Source: Selaginella moellendorffii
Lineage: Eukaryota; Streptophyta; Lycopodiopsida; Selaginellales; Selaginellaceae
Direction: 5' to 3'
DNA length: 64,000 nt
NCBI RefSeq assembly: GCF_000143415.4
Contig: NW_003314316.1
Coordinates: 802,310 to 866,309, forward strand
The notes under the pieces are model-generated. The model worked only from the letters and a program-made list of their open reading frames with translations, ran no database searches and had not been told where the DNA came from. The position numbers and the translations under genes are program-made. Numbering within the stretch: position 1 is the first letter of the stretch; every line of letters starts with the position of its first letter. Shown here one piece after another: positions 56,687-64,000 of this stretch.

Positions 56687-57584
56687 ATGTGCACCTTATG
56701 GGTTTCCTTCATAGTGCTGCTTATGCTGACAGTGAGTATAGGAAGGAGCATTGACATACTAAGCTTCAACTTTTATTTTCTTGAGCTTCAATTCTTTGGT
56801 TGCACTGTTTTATAGGTGTGGTGTGCTGGGGAAAAGTCTCCACTCTATGGTGGGACTAGATGGGCAGAAAAGTTTGATGATGGTCCATCTTCAGGCATTC
56901 TGAGTCTTACAATTTATTCAGGTGCTGTAGTGGATGCCATTCAGGTGCAGACCGTTGAGGGCCTGCGGCCTTTCCATGGGACAAATACCTGCAAGGGATG
57001 TTCTCCCATCAATCCGCCTCATAAACTTGGGGGAACTCGCTATAAGGTACACACAACTTCGTTGACTTTTTGCTAATGTCACTCTATTGTTCGAACAGAT
57101 CAATCTTCGCTACCCAGATGAGTATATATACAAGATTTCTGGATACGCTGGATGGAGCTCGGTGAGCAAAACTTGGGGTCTCAGCCAATTTTACATCTAC
57201 ATAAAGAATAGTGTCCACGGCAAGACCACAACTTATGGACCATTTGGCTATACAGCAGCACGAGAGAATTTTAGCTCAAAGGAGGGCAAGATTGTGGGCT
57301 TTTGGGGCTACGCCTCTACTACTACATATATGAGAGGCATTGGCGTCTACATCCAGGACCCATTACCACCACCATCTCCTCCGCCACCATCACCACCACC
57401 ATCTCCTCCGCCACCATCACCACCGCCTCCAGCAGCAAGCTGCATTCCCTATCAGCTAAATTGTGTTTGTTGCTACGAGACTCCGTCAGCCAAGTGTTGC
57501 CCAGAAGATTACAAATGCGAGAGTTACAAAGGTGAATGGAAATATCTCTCGAAATGCGTGCAAAAATACTCCTTTGATGCCTGA
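56687..57584 (+). CDS. Secreted jacalin-like lectin with Pro-rich hinge and Cys-rich tail
   Basis: Three exons (56687-56731, 56816-57046, 57099-57584) give 253 residues. Residues 1-17 (MCTLWVSFIVLLMLTVW) are a signal peptide. A jacalin-like beta-prism fills about 25-178: YGGTRWAEKFDDGPSSGI, SGAVVDAIQVQ, LRYPDEYIYKISGYAG, TYGPFGYT and GKIVGFWGYASTTTYMRGIG match family positions. Residues 179-203 are an extensin-like hinge of SPPPP/SPPP units. The tail 207-245 has eight Cys, including CVCCYE and AKCCPEDYKC, resembling half of a granulin module. An extra CKGC lies inside the lectin domain. Jacalins bind mannose or galactose; specificity here is unknown. Confidence 0.88.
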
Positions 57585-57821
57585 AATTATCAGCTGATTT
57601 AAAATGATATAAATTTAATACAAAATCACTAAGCCTCTAACCTCCACCAAAATATAGACTGTGGTTATGGATTACAAGCGGGTGATAATTGGATGCAGTT
57701 GCTACATTTTAGGGCTATATGTTAAAACTGTACGGCAGACATAGTTAATCATCTGGAATGAATCATTGCCATTGTCACTGGGAGATCGAGATTGTCTCCC
57801 ACAGCGACAATCTCGAAAAGC
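57585..57821. other. 3' flanks of the lectin and MSRA5 genes
   Basis: 237 bp between convergent stops. It includes CTACATTTTAGGGCTAT and AAACTGTACGGCA, which recur just upstream of SSIII near 54450-54485. This is one of several short duplications in this zone. Confidence 0.5.
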
Positions 57822-58739
57822 TCACTGGAAGAGCAAGCTTAGTTTTTGCCTGTGCCGCATGAACTGGCTAACTTTGCTATCCAGTTCCTTGGTCACTGGA
57901 GCCGGACACATTCCAGCCGCGTAGCCATTGAATCGCGCCGCGGCGCTCGATCGCACGAAGTCCTCTTCCGCGAGCTCGCCAAAGAGCTGCAAGAGAAGTG
58001 GTCGTCTTCGCAGCTCAAACTTCTGCAAGAACAAATGGAGCAAAGCTCGTCCCTAGAGATGATTCCAGCTTCTAGTACCTGGTGTTCTAGCTCCGCGGGA
58101 TAGAACGTTTCGAGAGGCTCGATCTCTGTAGCAACCATCGTGTATGGTCGCTTTGCTTGTTCTCTTTCTTTGCTCACTGTTGCCAGAAAAGCCTCGTCCT
58201 CGTTCTGTGTAAAAATGATGGACCTGGCGAGTGAAAAAAGAATGAGATCGAAAGAATCACGAAGGAAAAGGGCAAACTTCACAGCTGACACACCTGTATT
58301 GCTCGCCCACATCAGGTCCTTGTCCAAAAACTTGCGTCGGATCGTGAGCCGCCCAGAACGCGTCTAGCAGCTGCTCGTAGCGCACGCGAGCCGGATCATA
58401 CTCGATCTGGAAAGATTTCGATCAGCAGCAGCCTACATTGCCCCTAGGTCAATCGATCCATCGGGAAGGAAAAAGCGCAAGGCATACCTCCACGGATTCC
58501 GCATGATCGCCGATATTTCGATACTCGGGGCTCTGCTTGCTCCCGCCGCAATACCCTACTCTCGTTCTCACCACTCCGGGGATGCATCCAAACGCCGCCT
58601 CGCCACTCCAGAAGCTCCCCACCGCGAACACTGCGATCTTGGGATCCATCGCCGGAGGATAGTCCACACGGATCGAGCTGCCGGGGCGCAGCGCCAGCGC
58701 CAGCGCCGAGAGAGCGATCAGCAGCAGCCATGGAGACAT
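57822..58739 (-). CDS. MSRA5: MSRA5-type methionine sulfoxide reductase homologue lacking the catalytic Cys
   Basis: Four exons (58739-58488, 58406-58294, 58223-58079, 58022-57822) give 236 residues. Residues 1-22 form a signal peptide ([20 protein letters not shown]), placing it in the secretory pathway like Arabidopsis MSRA5. The MsrA fold is clear: [65 protein letters not shown] and EQYRSIIF. At the catalytic GCFWG position the protein has Ser42 in place of Cys, as recalled for MSRA5 orthologues, so normal peptide-Met(S)O reduction is doubtful. Cys52 is nearby. Its last exon is duplicated at 55975. Confidence 0.92.
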
Positions 58740-58783
58740 CGCTGCGCTTTTAGAATTTGACCTTACAAGATCAAAGGTATGTC

Positions 58784-58789
58784 CACGTG
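58784..58789 (-). promoter_or_regulatory. G-box CACGTG upstream of the MSRA5-type gene
   Basis: CACGTG core 45 bp upstream of the start codon, so close to or within the 5' leader. Regulatory role inferred from position. Confidence 0.35.
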
Positions 58790-58921
58790 GCGATAGAATA
58801 TCCGACACGTCAGCTTCTCCCACATCCTCCCGATTTTCAAGCTAAGCTTCCCGAAACACTCGCAAGCAGCAAGAAACACGGATCATCCACCTGAGAAACT
58901 ATAGATTGCCGAGCTCAAAGA

Positions 58922-59110
58922 CTATGCGCGTGCCTGGTGGAATTCGATTGCTACAGCGGCGAGGAGCTCGTCAAAGCCGCGATCCAGAGGCAACAGGTAG
59001 CTGGCCTTACCTTGATCGTGATGCTTGGATCGCTTTCGTTCTCGGCAATGTACAAAATCTACTATGTCCACGAATCCAGCGCCGCGCTGCTCATAGGTGT
59101 GCATTCTCAA
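58922..59110 (+). pseudogene. Gene fragment with one or two hydrophobic segments, possibly from an NHX5/6-type exchanger
   Basis: An open stretch without an ATG encodes GEELVKAAIQRQQVAGLTLI and VHESSAALLIG. The combination of QQVAG, a hydrophobic helix and ESSAALLIG resembles the N-terminus of plant endosomal Na+/H+ exchangers. A GT lies directly after ...LLIG, but sequence downstream is unrelated, so only a first-exon fragment remains. The match is weak and from memory. Confidence 0.3.
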
Positions 59111-59329
59111 AAAGTGGACTACAAGCGATACCACTGGTTTGTCATAGATGATTTGCTTTATTATCGAATTGAAGCTCTTAATTCCAGAAATCAAACGGAT
59201 ATAGAGTATTTTGGCATGCATTTCGAGAGATCTTTCCATTCCTCTTTAGAACTCTCCCATTCCTAATCTTCTAGGCAACACTTGGCTGATGGAGTCTCGT
59301 GACAACAAACACATAACTTATAAGGAATA

Positions 59330-59590
59330 GGCGGTGGTAGGCGGAAGAGAAGGTGGTGTTGATGGTAATGGGTCCTGGAAGTAGACTCCAATGGCTCTCA
59401 CATATGTACTAGTGGAGGCATAGCCAAAAGCTCACAATCTTGCCCTCTTTTGAGCACTGTTGCTGTATACCCAAATGGTCCACCTAAGTTGTGGTTTTGC
59501 GGTGGACACTATGCTTTAGATAGATGTAGAATTGGCTAAGACCCCAAAGTTTGGTCGTCGAGCTCCATCCAGCGTGTATAGATTCCTGCT
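59330..59590 (-). pseudogene. Fragment of a jacalin-like lectin gene (second half)
   Basis: The minus strand reads TKLWGLSQFYIYLKHSVHRK and then KEGKIVSFW, ending in a Pro-hinge-like GGTGGT region, parallel to the intact lectin exon 3. Frame is broken by stops. Its upstream end is joined to the inverted-duplication arm. Confidence 0.8.
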
Positions 59591-60060
59591 CGAGCATAGG
59601 CCACATTAAAGCACAGCCTGAAAGGGCTTCTTTGTCAGATGCGAGTTGCAGGACACCAGCAGCTCTTGCAGCGTCACCTTGATGTCGCATTGTGGGCATT
59701 ATCTCGAATACTTAGTTAGCCTTCCGAAAACGTTACAAACGCAGAAAGATGATGATCAAGTTATAAGATGCACAGTCTCGAAACTGCATCTGGAAAAAGA
59801 TTTGCTTGGACTGTCCAGGTACCCATTCTGGGCAGCCAGCCTCCTTGCAACACCTGACTTCTCATGCACTCGGCCTTGAGGAATGGATGCGTCAAGAAAA
59901 TGATGGAAAGAATCGCAAATCTGGAAGCGGATGTGGGACTTGAGCGATGGACTGACTGTGTGCATCAGTTCAGAAATCTCAATGCGATTGTGGACGATGA
60001 AATGTAAGTTTTATGAAGACGTTGTTTGTCCTCGATAGGATACATGACCGAGAAGGAAAT
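59590..60060 (-). repeat. Right arm of the inverted duplication
   Basis: Reverse complement corresponds to 54520-54910. Shared blocks include ACAATGCGACATCAAGGTGA, TTTCAGGCTGTGCT, AATGTGGCCTATGCTCGAGC and GAAAATGATGGAAAGAATCG. Similarity is broken by a unique stretch of about 150 bp in this arm. No intact gene. Confidence 0.65.
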
Positions 60061-60189
60061 GGCGCTGAATGCTTCTAAAACAAAAGGTTCGTGCTGTGCG
60101 CTGGCTAAGTATTACTTTGTTTCGGTTTTTCCCTTTTTTTTCGTTTTTTTTTTGAATTGAAGAACAGGTATTTGTTGATTTTAACGCAT

Positions 60190-60540
60190 GTCACAATTGA
60201 CAACACATGATCTAGTGTGGAGCTTGAAATGGTTTTCGAGAACAGCGTCATCTCTTGGACAATGCTGATGCTCGGCTGTGTGGTGGAGAATGGGGAGGAA
60301 GAGCTGGCATTGGAACCCTTGGAGCTGGACAATCAAGTGTAATTCGTTGCTGCTATCAAGGCCTGTGCTGCTCAAGCCGAGAAAGAAGCTGGAGTTGACA
60401 GTTGCCAAGCTCTCTACCAGTATAAAGCTAAAAAAGTTGAAGGAGATAGGGCTGGAGCTCAAGGCCACTATGACACAGACATGTTTGTAGGAAAGGATCT
60501 TCTGGAACTATATGCGAAGTGTGGAAGCAAGCTCAAAATT
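60190..60540 (+). pseudogene. PPR protein gene fragment
   Basis: Encodes VISWTMLMLGCVVENGEEEL, then after a stop FVAAIKACAAQAEKEAG and later HYDTDMFVGKDLLELYAKCG. All are typical PLS-class PPR spacing landmarks (VISW, AIKACA, ELYAKCG). Stops and missing motif parts show it is dead. Confidence 0.8.
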
Positions 60541-61382
60541 AAAACGAATTAGAGAAAAGTTTAAGAAGAAACCTGGATATTTTAGGTATATCCTATCTTC
60601 TATAGGTTTTCTGCTTTGATGTAATCTTTATAAACAAATATTGCGAATGGCAGAAATCCCAGCATTTTTTAAAACAATAAAAACTAAGAAAAAATATAAT
60701 CATTTTTAGATTAAAAGAGAAAACAATAATAATAATCTTGAACATAAGTTACACCTCACTCACTTCACCATGGAAATAGATATAATAAACAGTTTCAAAC
60801 AGTCCAAAATATTTACCATAGTTTCACAAAACTAGGAATTGCGTTATTTCAATCAATAAGCAAAATTAAAACATTATTTTTCAAGTTTAGACCATATTAA
60901 AATAATTTTAAGTTTGATTTATATAGATAGATAGAGAGACATTTTTAAAATCACCGTTAAGCATGGAACTATGCTAATGTTTCCTACTCAATCCTTCTAG
61001 AGCATCCAGATTAATGTTATTTCAATGAATAAGCAAAACTTTTAGACCAAAATAAAATAATTTCAATAAAGGGGCGGGTTAATAATATGAATTAGTTCTA
61101 ACAGTAAACTGGGCGTTTAGGGCACCATGCTATTCTGGGCATCTTAATTCTGCGTGGTTATTCTAATCCAAGGCGATAAACGCCGCCGTTTAGTCTTCCT
61201 TCCCAAGGGCAAGGGCGCGACGAAGACGACGAACAAGAGCGCGAGGATTGCAGCAACAGGTTTAGCTTAAACACTCGCGCTTTCCTCTCTCACTCTAGAT
61301 TCTAGATTCTAGACCTAGGAAGACGAGCTTTAAAGGACAAATCCTCAAATCCTCCTCGCTTTGCTTTGTTTACCTCCAGGTG
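60541..61382. other. AT-rich spacer and promoter of the ZF-HD gene
   Basis: AT-rich to about 61120 with no supported gene. GC rises at about 61180, where the leader of the homeodomain gene probably begins. A duplicated TCTAGATTCTAGAT run sits at about 61295-61312. Confidence 0.4.
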
Positions 61383-62138
61383 ATGGACTCGACGCTCAAT
61401 CCTCCTCTCCACGACCACGGCCAAGACGAGAGCAAGCATCGCGGCGGATCACCGGTGCTCTACAAGGAGTGCGTTAGAAACATCAACGCCGAGAATGGAG
61501 GAGAGGAAGTTCACGATGGATGCCAGAAGTTCACGGCCGCCGGAAAGGACGGAAGCCCGGAGGCGCTCAAGTGCGCGGCTTGCGGATGCCACCGGAACTT
61601 TCATCAGCAGGAGAGTGAGACCCCGACAGCGATCAAAGGTTCCGACTTGACGCAATTCGCCGACGATATCCTGGGGGTTGTCAAGAAGACGAAGCGCAAG
61701 AACACTCACCGGGCCATCAATCTGGCCACGCAAGTCCTCGAGCACGTCTCCAAGCTGCTCAACATTCTCGCCCAAGTGATCGACGATCCCGACGACACTG
61801 GCAAGGTAGCAGCTAGTGGTCAGAACAGCAAAGCAAAGGCGAAGGAAGAAAAACGAACCTCTTGCGAAGAGGCGCTGGCTGTTGTTGTGGCGTCGTCCAA
61901 GGACAAAGCTCAGAGTCCGGATGATAGCACTCCAAAGGAGAAGCGAAAGAGGACCATCTTCAGCGCCGAGCAGCTCACCAAGCTCGAAGCTCTGGCCGAG
62001 AGTGTGCACTGGTCTCTGGGAAACATACCCAAGGATCAACAGGCGAGTGCTGCCATGGAGATCGGGATAACGGTCGAATCGCTTAAGTACTGGTTCCACA
62101 ACAGGAAACAGAAGAAGAAGCCAACCCGGAAGTCGTGA
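61383..62138 (+). CDS. Zinc-finger homeodomain (ZF-HD) transcription factor, intronless
   Basis: Plant-specific DNA-binding regulator, nuclear, 251 residues in one exon. The N-terminal ZF-HD dimerisation domain spans about residues 26-77: VLYKECVRN, VHDGCQKF, ALKCAACGCHRNFHQQE. Two positions differ from the usual pattern: the His after YKECxxN is Ile34, and the His of GGHxxDGC is replaced in GGEEVHDGC. The C-terminal homeodomain begins KRKRTIFSAEQLTKLEALAE and ends LKYWFHNRKQKKK. A Lys-rich middle includes KKTKRKNTHR. ATG 61383 is the first in frame. Converges on ClpP4. Confidence 0.92.
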   Translation: MDSTLNPPLHDHGQDESKHRGGSPVLYKECVRNINAENGGEEVHDGCQKFTAAGKDGSPEALKCAACGCHRNFHQQESETPTAIKGSDLTQFADDILGVVKKTKRKNTHRAINLATQVLEHVSKLLNILAQVIDDPDDTGKVAASGQNSKAKAKEEKRTSCEEALAVVVASSKDKAQSPDDSTPKEKRKRTIFSAEQLTKLEALAESVHWSLGNIPKDQQASAAMEIGITVESLKYWFHNRKQKKKPTRKS

Positions 62139-62296
62139 GCTTCTCTCTCTGTGTATGTATCCTAGATAGAATTCAAAGTCGCTCGAATCGAATTTTGTCT
62201 TTTGCTCTCTTTTACGTCAATACCGCTCCTCCAAAAACTCTGGTGTCAATCAAGCTGGTAGTGATTCGGAAGAAACAATAAATAGAAGCTTACCTT

Positions 62297-63266
62297 TCAA
62301 AAGATTTCATCATCGGGAATTTGAGGCTTCAAAAACTTCATAGGATCCGCTTCTGCATCCTTGATGTCACGCCTTCTCTCGATCTTTTTCTCGGGCATAG
62401 CAGGCACAGGAATGATGTTCTCTTGGTCGATAACACCATCGATCAACCCGTACTCCATAGCTTCCACTGCCGACATGTAACGATCTCTGTCTATGTCTTT
62501 CTCGACTTGCTCAAATGGTTTCCCAGTTATCTCTGCGAGGATCCGAGTAAAGTTGTTCTTGTGGAACATGATCTCCTTGGCCTGGATCTCAACGTCAATA
62601 GCTTGTCCGCTAGCTCCACCCATAGGCTGATGCACCATGATGCGTGTGTTGGGCATTGCAAAGCGTTTCCCCTTTGTCCCCCCAGCGAGAATGACCGAAG
62701 CAGTGGAAGCCGCTAGACCAAAGGCGATCGTCGACACTTCTGCTCGGCAAAGCTGGATCGCGTCATAAATTCCCATCGCAGCACTGCAACACCAATCAGT
62801 CAGGAACCAAAAGCAGGAAATTTTGTTTTGAAAAAAACTAGAATTACCTCACAGACCCCCCAGGACAATTGATGAACATCCTGATCTCCTTCTTGGAATC
62901 CATCGCGTCCAGCAGGAGAAGCTGGCTGATGATCGCGTCCGCCACGAAATCATCCAGCTGATGCCCTAGAAAGACCGTTCGCTGCCTGAGCAACAATCCC
63001 ATGACATCCGCCTCAGCAGATTTCTGCCCGGGCGGCGCCGCCGTGCTGGCCACAGCTCTCGATGTGTCGCCATGGACGAAATCCAGTGGAGCCATCGAAA
63101 TTCCCAATGCACTAGCGCTCAATCTAGCAGCAGCACGTACCGTGAGCGGCAGCCGAGATCTCCTAGCGCTGATGCTCGTCGCGCGCAATGGCTGATCAAA
63201 GCTGTGGATTGGCGAGGAAGCGCATGCCGCCGCCGAGAGCGCCATGGACGCGGCTCTTGCCGCCAT
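62297..63266 (-). CDS. CLPP4: Plastid ATP-dependent Clp protease proteolytic subunit, ClpP4 type
   Basis: Nuclear-encoded catalytic subunit of the chloroplast Clp protease core. Two exons (63266-62848, 62783-62297) give 301 residues. Residues 1 to about 70 are Ala/Ser/Arg-rich, a transit peptide. The core reads EADVMGLLLRQRTVFLGHQL, FINCPGGSVSAAMGIYDAI, GLAASTASVILAGG with catalytic Ser166, MPNTRIMVHQPMGGASGQA with His191, and DIDRDRYMSAVEAMEYGLID with the Asp. The C-terminal DPMKFLKPQIPDDEIF matches ClpP4 rather than ClpP3, P5 or P6. Start codon lies 53-110 bp from the divergent PIH1-domain gene. Confidence 0.95.
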
Positions 63267-63376
63267 AGCCTAAAACCCTAGGCCTGTATTCTCTTCTTCC
63301 CCCTACATTCCGAGCCAGAATGGCGAGCGGATATTCCCATTTTGTTTTCACGATCCTTATTAGGGTTCCAACGGCC
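63267..63376. promoter_or_regulatory. Very short bidirectional promoter of ClpP4 and the PIH1-domain gene
   Basis: 110 bp between the ClpP4 ATG and the preferred PIH1 ATG, or 53 bp if the first ATG at 63320 is used. A telo-box-like AAAACCCTA lies at about 63272-63280 and a TAGGGTT at 63361-63367. Telo-boxes are common in plant housekeeping promoters. Confidence 0.5.
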
Positions 63377-64000
63377 ATGGAGGAGATGCTCCAAATGGAT
63401 GAGATGCTCCAAATGCTGCGGTACTACGAGAAGGCGCGATCGGAAGGAATAGCCGCCGAGAATCTGGAGTTAGAGGTGAGATTTCTTCCCGCGATCTGGT
63501 ATAATCTTCGTTTCTTTCGTAGGCGCTGCTCTCCGCAATGCACCAGCATGAATCCAGAGCTACTAGTGATGATATTTCCGGGACAAGGAGGCGAGAGGAG
63601 GATGTGGAGCGGCAAGAAATTCTTCCCAAGCCTTTCTTCGTTGTGAAGACGCTCAACGAGAAGAAACAGAAGGTTTTCATCAACATTTGTGGATCTGACA
63701 AAGTAAGGGTTTTCTATCTTCTCTTGTGTAGAGAAAACAAAACTTTCTAAGCTAAATCTTCTCGGGGTTTTCTTGTTTTTTCTTCACGAATTGGCAGACC
63801 AATCGTGCAGATTCCTGGGCCGGAGGATTGGGAGGAAGGAATTCCTCCATCCGTGGAAGAGGCATTAGCTTCCAATGACGAATCAGTTCACAACATTCGT
63901 CTGCCGTTAAGCTGTTCCGACCCGCTCATATCTTCCGATCATTGTAAGTTCTCAGCTCTCGAGTTCTTGGCACTGAAGTCTTCTTTTTTTCTAGGTGGAA
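63377..64000 (+). CDS. PIH1-domain protein (R2TP/dynein-assembly type), 5' part only
   Basis: PIH1 proteins act with Hsp90 and R2TP in assembling snoRNPs, PIKK kinases or axonemal dyneins. Visible exons are 63377-63475, 63523-63702, 63811-63943 and 63995-64000, running off the window. The PIH1 domain starts PKPFFVVKTLNEKKQKVFIN then ICGSDKIPGPEDWEEGIP and SVHNIRLPLS. The residues after the last visible junction continue CG, consistent with the family. The acceptor at 63811 is preferred over one 13 bp earlier because only it restores IPGP. An in-frame ATG at 63320 would add 19 hydrophobic residues. Flagellate sperm in lycophytes make an axonemal role possible, but the subtype cannot be told from this part. 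Confidence 0.85.

Noticed and set aside
57365-57431. Short tandem repeat as a separate minisatellite
   Set aside because: It is the coding sequence of the Pro-rich hinge of the lectin gene.
58937-59266. Complete 109-codon gene
   Set aside because: It begins at GTG, loses similarity after the LLIG block and runs into unrelated sequence. Kept only as a low-confidence fragment.
1-64000. CRISPR array, bacterial operon or phage content
   Set aside because: No regularly spaced short repeats. Genes have spliceosomal introns and plant family identities throughout.

Overview
The window is plant nuclear DNA, most likely from a lycophyte close to Selaginella moellendorffii. This is inferred from introns mostly 45-100 bp long, gene-dense blocks with very short spacers, and single plant family members that can be rebuilt codon by codon across those introns. 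I ran no database search. Starts were placed on ATG codons, and exon joins were checked for frame wherever exons are listed.

Layout. (1) 1-14100 is AT-rich, gene-free and made of decayed LTR retrotransposons: two about 1.1 kb Ty3/gypsy-type LTRs in opposite orientation (3383-5112 and 6543-7647), an older third copy, a pol relic, and a complete young 626 bp Cassandra-type TRIM whose LTRs carry the 3' half of a 5S rRNA sequence, nested in the first LTR. (2) 14698-41916 is a gene-dense block: an unrecognised protein, a xyloglucan endotransglucosylase/hydrolase, archaeal-type phosphoglycerate mutase, a PILS auxin carrier with an unusual Gln/Gly/Phe-rich loop, HMG-CoA synthase, a Mei2-like RNA-binding protein, the EGY3 pseudoprotease, a twin-CX9C CHCHD2/Mix17 protein (with a broken copy beside it), a MATE transporter, a PPR protein, a GASA peptide, a pathogen-related SnoaL-like protein and an isoaspartyl dipeptidase. 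(3) 41917-46115 is AT-rich with a dead LRR gene between two related repeats. (4) 46116-54335 holds a tail-anchored coiled-coil protein, ATG14 and starch synthase III, the last two only 116 bp apart. (5) 54336-60540 is a scrambled duplication zone: an intact secreted jacalin-like lectin with a Pro-rich hinge and Cys-rich tail, an intact MSRA5-type protein, and fragments of jacalin, MSRA5, EGY3 and PPR genes. (6) 60541-64000 has a zinc-finger homeodomain gene, plastid ClpP4 and the start of a PIH1-domain gene divergent from ClpP4.

The genes are mostly independent housekeeping units and form no operon-like pathway. Themes are plastid function (EGY3, SSIII, ClpP4), wall or secreted proteins (XTH, GASA, the lectin, probably the isoaspartyl dipeptidase) and central metabolism (ApgM, HMGS). 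I see no CRISPR array, tRNA gene or complete rRNA gene. The most unusual items are the nested Cassandra element, the isoaspartyl dipeptidase with a signal-like N-terminus, the low-complexity loop in the PILS carrier, the jacalin-hinge-Cys protein, and the gene-fragment mosaic at 55.3-56.3 kb.
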